Below are positions 1 to 9,600 of a stretch of 64,000 bases of DNA, piece by piece. Numbering within the stretch: the stretch's first letter is position 1; each line of letters opens with the position of its first letter. The stretch is from Owenweeksia sp. (GTDB lineage: Bacteria; Bacteroidota; Bacteroidia; Flavobacteriales; Schleiferiaceae). Below the pieces are notes generated by a model that made no database searches, was not told where the DNA came from, and was given only the letters and a program-made list of their open reading frames with translations. The position numbers and the translations under genes are program-made. The stretch covers positions 1-64,000 of the forward strand of contig JANQPD010000085.1 in NCBI GenBank assembly GCA_028285465.1, given 5' to 3'.

Positions 1-1089
1 TGAAGTATAATCCATATTCCATGCATCCCCATCGTTATTGGCGTTGAGTACGGTCCAGCACACTTGAGTGGGTGAATTGCTGTTAAAGGTTTCTGTAAAC
101 GGAACAGATTGCGCCAGGCATAGAGTACCAACGGAAAAAGGTCCTGCCCACGAGCTAAAGCTGCCTCCACCGCAATCAAGCCTTATATAAAACTCATAAT
201 TTGAACCTGGGACCAGACCACCCACTCCACTGGTATCATTATTTGAAGTAATTACAGAACCCCCTGAGTTAGGGTCGAACCCTATTGCACCATAAGCAAT
301 CTCAAAAGGTCCGGCAGGAGTAAGGCTGTTCCAACCAATCTCTACAGAATCTGTACCTACAAAAGTGAAGCTCCCGTTAGAAGGGGCTATACAGCTAGGA
401 GGGGTAAACGTAAATACCCTGTTGGTAACCACGGAGTCGATGGTTGAATATTCGGTCAGGTTAGACACCACCGGTGTAGCAGATGTGTCGTATACCGAAA
501 GGAAGGTAGTTGCGCCCGAAAGGCCAATCGAAGCACTTGGTGAATTCACCCCTCCGGGGTTTACAAAATCGTAGTGAAACTCTATGGCGTTGGTGGTTTC
601 AAAAAGCTTTACCTGGAAAGAAACCACGGAGTCTGATGAATTGTAACGCCACTCCCAGTCTCTCCATTCAAAGGTAAATACCCGGTTTGGGGCGGAGCCG
701 CTTGTCTCATAACTGGCATAAGAGGTGTTTGCCCGGCCGTCCAGGTCATCCCAAAGAGGGGCCGCCAAAGGCCTTCTCACGGAAGAGCCGTTGTCCAGAT
801 CGTTTGTGGTAGCCGCGGAAGACCCTACAACAAAGGATATAAATCCGTCAGAAGCCACTGAAACCGAATCATAGATATTGCCTTCAAAGACAAAATCGAA
901 GCCTATGGGAGCGTCATCAGAGGCAAAATCTGCTTCTACACCCGGCAAATGCGTGGCGGTTACACCAAGGGGGGTGTAGGAAGAGGTGCTTATGGAAAAG
1001 GTATAGTCTCCTGCCTGTCCGAAAGCGGATAAGGAAGCAAACAAAAATCCAACATAAAACAAATGGGTTAGTAATTTTTTGACTTTCAT
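1..1089 (-). CDS. Secreted FN3-repeat adhesin-like protein, partial (C-terminus outside window)
   Basis: The reading frame is open from an ATG at 1089 to the window edge, giving 363 residues and no stop. The N-terminus has a signal peptide (MKVKKLLTHLFYVGFLFASLSAFG) followed by mature QAGDYTF. A beta-sandwich domain of about 220 residues comes next, then FN3-like modules with the motifs CIAPSNG, EIAYGAIGFDP and YEFYIRLDCGG. The end seen here begins a MAM-like module (PFTETFNSNSP...CWTVLN). The first 250 residues closely parallel the N-terminus of the 6620-11980 product, so this is a third tandem paralogue. By analogy with its neighbours a T9SS C-terminal sorting domain is expected beyond the edge. 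The likely role is a surface or secreted adhesin or matrix protein; the ligand is unknown. Confidence 0.85.
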   Translation of the reverse strand, partial: MKVKKLLTHLFYVGFLFASLSAFGQAGDYTFSISTSSYTPLGVTATHLPGVEADFASDDAPIGFDFVFEGNIYDSVSVASDGFISFVVGSSAATTNDLDNGSSVRRPLAAPLWDDLDGRANTSYASYETSGSAPNRVFTFEWRDWEWRYNSSDSVVSFQVKLFETTNAIEFHYDFVNPGGVNSPSASIGLSGATTFLSVYDTSATPVVSNLTEYSTIDSVVTNRVFTFTPPSCIAPSNGSFTFVGTDSVEIGWNSLTPAGPFEIAYGAIGFDPNSGGSVITSNNDTSGVGGLVPGSNYEFYIRLDCGGGSFSSWAGPFSVGTLCLAQSVPFTETFNSNSPTQVCWTVLNANNDGDAWNMDYTS

Positions 1090-1251
1090 AATTCGTAATT
1101 AGGGAATATTCTTAAGATCGCAAAATAAGTCTTTATTTAGTTTATGGCCATGTTTTTACAGTGTTAAAATTTAGGAGACTTTATTTGCCTGTGGATAAAG
1201 GGGTGGGGGAGGAAAAGAGAAAGTAGGCGAAACGACTCCTGAGTGTTTTAT

Positions 1252-1289
1252 AAGCAAAAACCCCGGCCATATGGCCGGGGTTTTTGCTT
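1252..1289. terminator. Perfect palindromic terminator
   Basis: A perfect 38-bp palindrome, 19-bp arms with no unpaired loop base. The core is CCCCGGCCAT/ATGGCCGGGG flanked by AAAAA and TTTTT, so it could work in both directions. It lies 17 bp past the stop codon of the minus-strand adhesin gene at 1307. Confidence 0.9.
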
Positions 1290-1306
1290 AACTATATAAA
1301 GAGAGA

Positions 1307-4300
1307 TTATTTATCGAGAATGATCCGTTGGTTCATTCGCAAACCTTCTCCCTTAATCTTAAGCAGGTACATACCGGCTGCTTCATCCGATAGCTGGATC
1401 ATATGATCCATGCGGGGTTCGAGCTCTGCAGCACGGAATACCACCCGTCCGCTGAGGTCGGTGATCTCTACTCCATACAACTTGCTGGTATTGCCTACAT
1501 TCAGGTAAAATACACCCTTAGAGGGGTTTGGATACAAGCTTATCGTAGCATTAAAGCGATTTTCCTCCAGGCTGATGCCTGTTACGGTTACCGCCTGGGT
1601 AAGGCTGTCTCTAGCCCCGCAAGGCCCTCCTACGATCAACTTCACATTGTACACCTGGTTTGCACTGTACGTAGTAGTAGCGTTTACACCAATGCCACCA
1701 TTTCCATTGCCAAAATCCCAGAGATAAGAAGTAGCGCCCACCGAGGCACTGGCGTCAAAATCAACCGTAGCGTTATTGGCTGTAGTTGTCGTCTGTACAA
1801 AACTAAAGTCGGCAGTGATTGCCGGTGTGGTATCCGTAGTAAAGGTAAAAGGTCCTGCCCAGTTGCTGGTATCCCCAGGTGCGCAGATGTCTCTTACATA
1901 GAAATCATAAGCAGTAGCCACATTTAAGTTCCCCATGGGATAAGGAGATGCAGCCCCTGCAGTTCTGGTGCCGGAGCCGATCGGTCCACCAGAAGGCATG
2001 ATCTCCACTTCCGTGTCGGTAGCGGAAGAAGAGCTGTTCCAACTTAAAGTGGCCTGGTCACAACCAACAGCAATAGTATCCAGGTTAAGCGGTTGCGGAC
2101 AAGAAGTAGGTTCTGAGATCAGTACGTCATCCACAACATTCGCTCTGCCATATAAATCGACTCCCTCAAAAGCCACTTGCAGTGTACTTGAATTTGAAGG
2201 TATGGTTACGGTGTCGCCCTTCCACGCCGTTACATTACTGGAGTCACCCCAAACAAGTATCCAGGGAGAAGAGGTACTTGTGCGGTAATACACATTGAGA
2301 TAGTTCTGATCTCCAAACCACTCTTCCTGCGCATACCAGAAGCTTAATTGAGTAGTGGATAACGCACTTGCATCAATAAGAGGAGAAACAAATTTGGTAA
2401 TGTGCGGTCCTGCAAAACTGCTTGTAAAACGTGCATTCAAATTTCCGGAATGCGCAGAGGTCACAACACCACCGCTTGAACCTGTATTTATAGTCCATTC
2501 CTGCGTTCCTGTATCAAATTCATTCGACCAGCAAGAGGCGGACCCTCCCTCAAAATCTTCAGAATAAGGAGCGACAAATGGGTTACAAAGGGTATTAAAG
2601 CATAAGGGCCCTGCGGTATCGGAAATGCCGTTGGCACATGTTTCCACCAGGTAAATACAATAAGTTGTAGCATCCGTAAGGTTGCTGTAACTGTAGCTGC
2701 CGCTGCTGGATAAGGTGGTTACAACCCCTTGCCCGGGCGATTGACCGGAAGTAGTCAGGATCAGATCCCAGGAAGAAGCGTTTATTTCGCCATCTGTCCA
2801 GTGCACGGTGGCACTGGTAGTGGTAATGGCTACAACGGAGTCTAACACAGGGGTGTTGCAGACGCGCGGGGTACGTACTTCAAAGTGATCGATGTGGAAA
2901 TCATTATCCGCGCTTCCTGAGGTAGCCGATTTGCCATAAAAACCAAAGCGCACATAACCCGAGTAAGCAGCAAGTGGAAGAGTGATCCGCTCCCCGGTGG
3001 CATCTATAGTGTCTTGATCGGTAGCGGCCCAGAGTATGTTGGCATTTGACCAGGTGTTTCCATTGTCTGTGGAAATGACAAAAGCCAGGCTGTCATCCGG
3101 GTCAAGATACCCTTGTATGGAGTCATTGTATGCTGTAACAGCCACGTCAAATTCTGCCTGTAAGTTGGGTATGGATGGATCGAGATAAAGAGAGGGCGTG
3201 ATCAGCCATTCTGATTGATTCGTTGTCCAGATGTTTACTTTCATGGCTTGCGTGGTGCCGCTGGAGTTGCCAAAATTGGCACTTCCCCAATCGGAGCTTG
3301 TCCCGCTAAGTACCGTATTTGCCATAAGAATGCCATCGGCTTCTTCCCAGGCAAAGGGTGGGGCGATACCTGCGTTAAAATCCTCTAAATAATTGGTATT
3401 AAAAGCCGTAATAAATGAGAACGGCCCGGTCCAGAAGCTGGTATCCGTAGCACTACAGCTGTCGCGTACATGGAATTCATATTCTGTACCAGAAGCTAAG
3501 TTGCTCAAGCTAAGGGTGTCATTGGTAGACTGAATGCCAAAGCCCGCTCCCAGAGAAAAGCCCGCGGCACCGTATTCTACATTCCAGTTTGTAGCTCCAC
3601 CGGTTGTCCAGTATATGTCCGCAGCATTAAGGGTAATGGAAGTAGGGTCAACACCCAAATTGGTAGGAGCAGGGCAGGTAGGAGGTGTACAAAAGGTAAA
3701 GGGGCCAATCCATTGACTCGTACCATTGCTGCCACAATCCTGTTGTACGTAATAATCGTAACAGGTATTTGGAGAAAGATTTGTAGCTGTATACGGGTTG
3801 TTACTCGTACTTGCCGTTGTTCCGGAGCCTTGTCCGAACCCAGCAGGTAGTACTTCGATGTTCCACAGGGTAGCATTGGGATTTGTCCAGCTTAGATCTG
3901 CCTGGAAAGCGGTAATGTTACCAGCGGTGAGCTGGCTGGGGTCAGGACATGGAGGCAAGGCTTCTACCACTACACTATCGATGTACAACCTCCAGCCGTC
4001 AAGCCCACCCGGGGGCACGTGCCAGGCAATGTAAATATCACTTGTGTAGGCGGACATGTCTACGGTTTCACGGATGTATGTTTCATTACCATACGAGGCA
4101 AAAGGAACGATGGTATCGGTAAAATCAGCGGGGTTAGTACCAGTAGTAGAAACCAATACCTGGAAGTCGTTGGGCTCAAAAGAGCTTTGCACCCGGTAAT
4201 AGTAAGCCAATTGTTCATTCCCGGTGAAAGAAAGTGCCGGGCTGATCAACCAATCGTCATTAACCCCTCCGTTAAAGTCCGTATATATTACAGCTACCTC

Positions 4301-6106
4301 ATCACCATTTAAAGGATTAGAGGGATAGTCCAGGTCCCATGCATCCCCGTCACCGTTGACATCGAGTACTGTCCAACAAGATTGGGTCAAAGAAGTACTA
4401 TTAAAGGTTTCGGTAAAGGGAACCGGCAGTGCGTTGCAAAGGGTGTTAACGGTAATAGGTCCCGTAGTAACACTAAAGCCATTGCCGGCACCGGAGCAAT
4501 CGGTGGTTACATAAAAATCATAGGGTGTATTGGCTGAAAGGCCTCCGACCCCGGCAAAGGTGTCGGTAACGGCTATCACTGTCCCCTGGCCTATGCCGGG
4601 AGTGAAACCACTTGGTCCGTACTCCAGGTTAAAGGCGTTGTAAACAGAATCCCAGGCAACCTGTATGCTGTCTCGGCCTATCCAGGTCGAAACAAGTCCC
4701 GAAGGGTCAGGACAGGACGGTGGAATTCGTATTTGAATGTTATCTATGTATATGTCATTGTCTGCATTTGACAATGTTGACTCGGCGTAAAAACCGACTT
4801 GGATGGGTCCGCTGTAAGCTGCGAGACTTACAACATAATGAGTACCTGCACCATTGAGGATGTTGCTTGTGGAAGTAAGGGTCAATAAAGTATTGGCCTT
4901 AGACCAGGTAATGCCGTTATCGGTAGAAATTACTACCCTCAATGTATCATCTGTTCCTAAAGTGGCAGAAGATGCGCTGGCATAAGCCGTGAGCATAACA
5001 TCAAATTCCAATTGGTATGCGGTACCGGTCCCTAAATCAATTGTGGGCGTGAAGAACCACTCGAACCTACCTGTAGAATAAAGGTTCAAATATGCTTTTT
5101 CGCCTCCTCCAACATTGGTGCTTGCGGAAGAACCCCAAAAGGAACTTGTTGATGTAAAAGTGGTGGAGTCGGTAATTTGCCCTTTTCCTTCCGTATACCC
5201 ATCGTTGGGATAGACGTTTACGAAATCTTCTAAATAAGGAGGTACATAAGCCGTTGTAAAACGCAAAGGGCCTGTCCACCGGCTAAGACCATTGGAGGTA
5301 CCGCAATCTTCGCGGACGTATACGTCATAAGCCGTACCGGGTAACAGGTTGTTCAAAGAGGCTGTATCATCGGAAACGCTTATGAAACTGGTATTCGTTC
5401 CCTGTGTAAATCCAGCCAAGCCGAAGTCAATCTCGAAATTGCTGCCTCCTGAAGCTGAGGTCCATGTAAATACAGCTGAATCCTTACCCACAAAAAAGTC
5501 GTAAAGATTTGTTGGCTTTAAACAAGTAGGATACGCGTCTATTGAAACATCGTCTATTAACAAATCGTTGTTGTAGTCTGCGCCTCCGCCGCCGGATTCA
5601 GCACGAAAACGCACCTTTAGCTGGTTGGCATTGACATATGTACTAAGGTCATAAATGAAATCAGCCCATCCCCCCAGGTCTTGCTGAATGCTGTCAACAG
5701 CTGTCCAGCCGGTGCCGGGGTCTACTTCTATGTACATGATGTTCAGATCAGGGCTCAGGGAGTTTGAGCTAAACATGCTGAAGAAGAGAGCGGGTGTAGT
5801 AAGACTTGTTACATCTACCGCAGGCATTTCCAGAACGGTAAATAAGTCAGTTCCTGAAAAATCAACCCAGGCAAAAAGACCTCCGTTGCCGGTGTGGTCT
5901 CCTGCAGAAGCAGCATCATAATCCGGATTTCCCGAGAATTGCCAACCGTCACCGGTAGTAGCGGTGTCTACCCAGCAATTCGGGATAACGAGGCTGTCGA
6001 ATGTTTCCGTGTAGGGCGCTGTTTGAAGGCATTGCGCCTGCGTCATCATGGATGAGGCAAATAACAAGGCGCCCAAACTAGCTTTAAGTAATCGTTTAAG
6101 GTTCAT
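1307..6106 (-). CDS. Giant modular FN3/MAM/PKD T9SS-exported adhesin-like protein
   Basis: About 1,599 residues from the chosen ATG at 6106. An in-frame codon 36 bp upstream would put charged residues ahead of the signal peptide MNLKRLLKASLGALLFASSM, so it was not used. Roughly in order: a MAM-like module (25-190), FN3, a beta-sandwich 'cleaved adhesin'-type module (about 300-490), FN3, a MAM-like module, two FN3, a second adhesin-type module (about 930-1120), FN3, a MAM-like module, FN3 and a PKD domain (FDASASVGATSYLWDFGNGN). It ends in a T9SS type A sorting domain (SLYPNPSKGVFYLNVG...GMYLLKI). Export across the outer membrane by T9SS with surface attachment or release is family knowledge. 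Adhesion or polymer binding is inferred; no catalytic motif was seen. A strong terminator follows. Confidence 0.88.
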   Translation of the reverse strand: MNLKRLLKASLGALLFASSMMTQAQCLQTAPYTETFDSLVIPNCWVDTATTGDGWQFSGNPDYDAASAGDHTGNGGLFAWVDFSGTDLFTVLEMPAVDVTSLTTPALFFSMFSSNSLSPDLNIMYIEVDPGTGWTAVDSIQQDLGGWADFIYDLSTYVNANQLKVRFRAESGGGGADYNNDLLIDDVSIDAYPTCLKPTNLYDFFVGKDSAVFTWTSASGGSNFEIDFGLAGFTQGTNTSFISVSDDTASLNNLLPGTAYDVYVREDCGTSNGLSRWTGPLRFTTAYVPPYLEDFVNVYPNDGYTEGKGQITDSTTFTSTSSFWGSSASTNVGGGEKAYLNLYSTGRFEWFFTPTIDLGTGTAYQLEFDVMLTAYASASSATLGTDDTLRVVISTDNGITWSKANTLLTLTSTSNILNGAGTHYVVSLAAYSGPIQVGFYAESTLSNADNDIYIDNIQIRIPPSCPDPSGLVSTWIGRDSIQVAWDSVYNAFNLEYGPSGFTPGIGQGTVIAVTDTFAGVGGLSANTPYDFYVTTDCSGAGNGFSVTTGPITVNTLCNALPVPFTETFNSTSLTQSCWTVLDVNGDGDAWDLDYPSNPLNGDEVAVIYTDFNGGVNDDWLISPALSFTGNEQLAYYYRVQSSFEPNDFQVLVSTTGTNPADFTDTIVPFASYGNETYIRETVDMSAYTSDIYIAWHVPPGGLDGWRLYIDSVVVEALPPCPDPSQLTAGNITAFQADLSWTNPNATLWNIEVLPAGFGQGSGTTASTSNNPYTATNLSPNTCYDYYVQQDCGSNGTSQWIGPFTFCTPPTCPAPTNLGVDPTSITLNAADIYWTTGGATNWNVEYGAAGFSLGAGFGIQSTNDTLSLSNLASGTEYEFHVRDSCSATDTSFWTGPFSFITAFNTNYLEDFNAGIAPPFAWEEADGILMANTVLSGTSSDWGSANFGNSSGTTQAMKVNIWTTNQSEWLITPSLYLDPSIPNLQAEFDVAVTAYNDSIQGYLDPDDSLAFVISTDNGNTWSNANILWAATDQDTIDATGERITLPLAAYSGYVRFGFYGKSATSGSADNDFHIDHFEVRTPRVCNTPVLDSVVAITTTSATVHWTDGEINASSWDLILTTSGQSPGQGVVTTLSSSGSYSYSNLTDATTYCIYLVETCANGISDTAGPLCFNTLCNPFVAPYSEDFEGGSASCWSNEFDTGTQEWTINTGSSGGVVTSAHSGNLNARFTSSFAGPHITKFVSPLIDASALSTTQLSFWYAQEEWFGDQNYLNVYYRTSTSSPWILVWGDSSNVTAWKGDTVTIPSNSSTLQVAFEGVDLYGRANVVDDVLISEPTSCPQPLNLDTIAVGCDQATLSWNSSSSATDTEVEIMPSGGPIGSGTRTAGAASPYPMGNLNVATAYDFYVRDICAPGDTSNWAGPFTFTTDTTPAITADFSFVQTTTTANNATVDFDASASVGATSYLWDFGNGNGGIGVNATTTYSANQVYNVKLIVGGPCGARDSLTQAVTVTGISLEENRFNATISLYPNPSKGVFYLNVGNTSKLYGVEITDLSGRVVFRAAELEPRMDHMIQLSDEAAGMYLLKIKGEGLRMNQRIILDK

Positions 6107-6556
6107 ACAACTGCGTTTAATAGTTCGGGTGAAATTTAACAATTTCTTGTTGGAGGATTTAGCTCTATAGCAATATTTATTCTCTAAAGACAGACCAAGG
6201 CTATTTTGCCTGGAAGTTTTTTCGCACAGGAGAACAGGGCCTCAAAAGGAATGAAAAACGCTTAATGTTGTTTATGAGTGAGTTATGGGAAAATCATAGG
6301 AGAGAAAGGCTTATGGCAAGTAGTAAGAAAAAAAGGGCCGGATCGGTTAGGAAAAATAGTAGACTACTCTTTTTTTGAGGTTTATCGTCTTATTTTCTTA
6401 AGAGAAAGCCTACAAAACGCAGGCCGATAAGCCTTAGACATCGCCATTATTTTCCTGCAGAAGGAAAGTTTTGCCGTAAAAGTGAAGGTGAAGAAGAAAG
6501 GGTGTGTGGGCCAAGAGACTCTATGTCTATCGACTTTAAAGCAATGTGTATTGTAT
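6107..6556. other. Gene-free stretch between two adhesin genes
   Basis: About 450 bp. The part next to 6106 must hold the promoter and leader of the minus-strand adhesin gene, but I found no clean TAnnTTTG element. The rest is A/T-rich with no coding signature; an 84-codon plus-strand frame runs through the following terminator and into the next gene. No RNA gene or repeat was recognised. Confidence 0.5.
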
Positions 6557-6590
6557 GAAAAAACCCCCGGGGCTATAGCCCCGGGGGTTC
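6557..6590 (-). terminator. Rho-independent terminator
   Basis: A 14-bp perfect stem (AACCCCCGGGGCTA / TAGCCCCGGGGGTT) at 6562-6589. On the minus strand it is followed by a run of T. It lies 30 bp downstream of the stop codon at 6620. Confidence 0.9.
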
Positions 6591-6619
6591 AAAGAATTAG
6601 AATAAGAAAGATGGAGGGT

Positions 6620-9600
6620 TTATTTTTCCAGGATGATCCTTCGATTCGTTTGCAAACCTTCCCCTCTTATTTTCAAAAGGTACATGCCTGCAGCTTCTTG
6701 CGTAAGCTGGATCATATGTTCTACACGTGGTTCTAAGCCCACAGCGCGGAATACCACACGTCCGCTTAGATCGGTGATCTCCACCTCATACAATTTACTG
6801 GTGTTACCTACATTCAGGTAGAATGCCCCTTTAGAAGGGTTGGGGTATAAACTCACCCTTGCATTAAAGCGGTTTTCTTCGAGGCTGATATCGGTCACAT
6901 CGATCGTTTGCGTGATGCTGTCTACCAGGCCGCAATCTCCTTCCACGATCAATTTCACCGTGTATTGCTGATTAGCGGTGTAGGTAGCGGAAGCATTCAC
7001 ACCGGTACCCGTTGTACCATTCCCAAAATCCCAGGTATAACTCACCCCTCCTGTACTCGTAGAAGCATCAAAGTCAACGGTGGCATCTACAAGTGTAGTA
7101 TCGGATTGGTTAAAGGTGAATGCTGCCACAACCGGCCCTACAGAATCTGTTTTGAACGCAATCGGTCCAACCATACCGGTATCCAGCCCACAGCTGTCTA
7201 CGATATATACCTCATAATCCGTATTGAGCGAAAGCCCGTTGATGGTGTAAGGACTGCCAACATTAGGTACTAAAGTACCTCCCGTAGGGAAGGTGAATCC
7301 CTGGGTGCCGTATACAAGGTAGCTGGAGGTGGCGAAGGGGCCAGATGTCCAGCTTACCTCCACGCTATCGCAGTCTATGTTTCCTATGGCCACATTATCC
7401 GGGCCGGCACAAGTAGGAATAGCTTCATAGTGGAAGTCATCGAAGAAGAATTCAAATCCTCCTCCGGCTATCTTATAACTAAAGGCTACAAAAGTATTCG
7501 TGTCAATCAGGCTTACATCATCCATGTCAAAAATGTATTCTGCAAAGCTTCCGTTTGTAGACCCTAACAAAAGGGTATCGTAGTGCACGAAGCTGGCCTC
7601 TGTTACCTGATCGGGCATAACCCCAAAGAACAGGGTGTCGTTAAACGCACTACCACCACCTTCGTAAGCAATTTTTACCCGTACCCTGTTTAAGCCCGTT
7701 GGCAGATCAGAGAATTCGGGAGAAATTACGATAGCCGGGTTAGCATCGTTCATTTCCAGCGCGTTCGGTAGGCTGGGGATGGGCACACCATGATCATCAG
7801 CGGTAGACGAAACCGTTTGTATAGTACTTGCATTATTTGCTATTTCAGCCCAGCAACTTGGGAGGTCAGGGGTGGTAACCGCATCAAAATCCTGCGCATA
7901 AGGGGCGGTTAATGCTCCCCCGCAAAGGGTGGAGAAACATATTGGTCCAAGGGTATCGGAAAAACCGTTTGCACATTGTTCCACGAGGTATACACAATAT
8001 CCGGAGCTTGGGCTTAATCCCGTGAGCCATAAAGAGTCGACAGTTGTGGTGAGCAAGGTGCCTGAAGCGGCCGGTTGATTGCCCACCGTATAAATAACAC
8101 TCCAATCGATGGCGCCCACAACGCCCGGATCCCAATCCACAAATGCACTATCCTGGCCAATCCGGGTAACTTCAAAGTTAAGCGGATCTGCACATGCTCT
8201 AGGTGTACGTACCTCAAAGTTGTCAATGTGGAACTCGTTATCTGCGCCTCCTTCAATAGATGATTTTCCGTAAAAACCAAAGCGTACATAGCCGGAGTAA
8301 GCGCTCAAAGGTACAATGATGCGTTCTCCTGTAGAGTCAATCGTGTCCTGCTCAGTAACTGTCCACAAAATATTGGCGTTTGACCAACTTGCCCCGTTAT
8401 CGGTGGAGATCACAAAGGCCAGTGAATCATCGGACTCCAGGTAGCCCTGTACAGAATCAGCAAAAACAGTTACGGCTGCGTCAAACTCTGCCTGCAGGTT
8501 GGGGATCGCAGGATCTAAATAAATGGATGGGGTGAGCACCCACTCAGACTGGTTTGTGGTCCAGATGTTTACACGCATGGCACGCGTAGTTCCACTGGAG
8601 TTGCCAAAATTCGCATCTTCCCAGGAAGAGGCGGTGTTGGTAAACACGGTGTTGCTGGTTAAAATGGCGTCTGCTTCACCCCATGCAAATGCCGGAACAA
8701 CCCCTGCGTTAAAGTCTTCCTTGTAATTTGTGGGGAAGGCGGTAATAAAGCTGAACGGCCCTGTCCAGAAACTGACATCCCCTAGTCCGCAGCTATCACG
8801 CACATAGAACTCATATTCTGTGCCACTGTTTAAGTTTGTCAAGGCAGCAGAAGGTGAAGTAGTGCTTATGTAGGTGCCAAAGCCCGGCCCGCCAAAACCT
8901 GCCGGTCCATATTCTACATTGTAATCCGCTCCTGATCCTCCCGGGGTCCAGGATATAGAAGCAGAAGTAAGCGTAATGCTTGCAGCGTCTACTTCCTGAT
9001 CGGTAGGAACAGGGCAGGTGGGAGGCGTACAGAAGTTAAAAGGCCCGATCATTATGGAAACTCCGTTAGGCGCACAGGTGTCGTTAATAAACAGGTCATA
9101 ACAACTGTTCTGGTTAAGCGAAGAAATAGTGATCGGAGAACCGCTTTGGTTTATCACCCGGCTACCTGTTGTAGTGGTACTTTGCATAAAGCCGGTTGGG
9201 CCGTACGTAAAGTTGGTAGCGCCATTATAGCTGGTCCAGGCAATGGATATAGAGTTGGGCGTAATGTTGAAGAGGCTGTCTAAGATAGGAGCCGGACATG
9301 CCGGGCCTTCTTCTACACGTACTTCGTCTATCGCTATATCGCTTTCAAAACTATTTCCCCTTATACCTGTAAACCTGATCCTGATCGTATCTGAAGCCAG
9401 CGTAAGCACATCCAGGTTTACTTCTGCCTTTCTCCAGGGGTCCGTATTTGCTCTTTGCACTCTTCCGTCTATAGTGGATACGCCATCAATCCAGGCGTTT
9501 CCGTCATGTACGTCTATGCGGAGGTCTCCCATACCGGTAACCGTTCCGAACTTGTGGTAATAGAACGTCAGGAAGGGTACGCTCAATGAGCTGATATCGA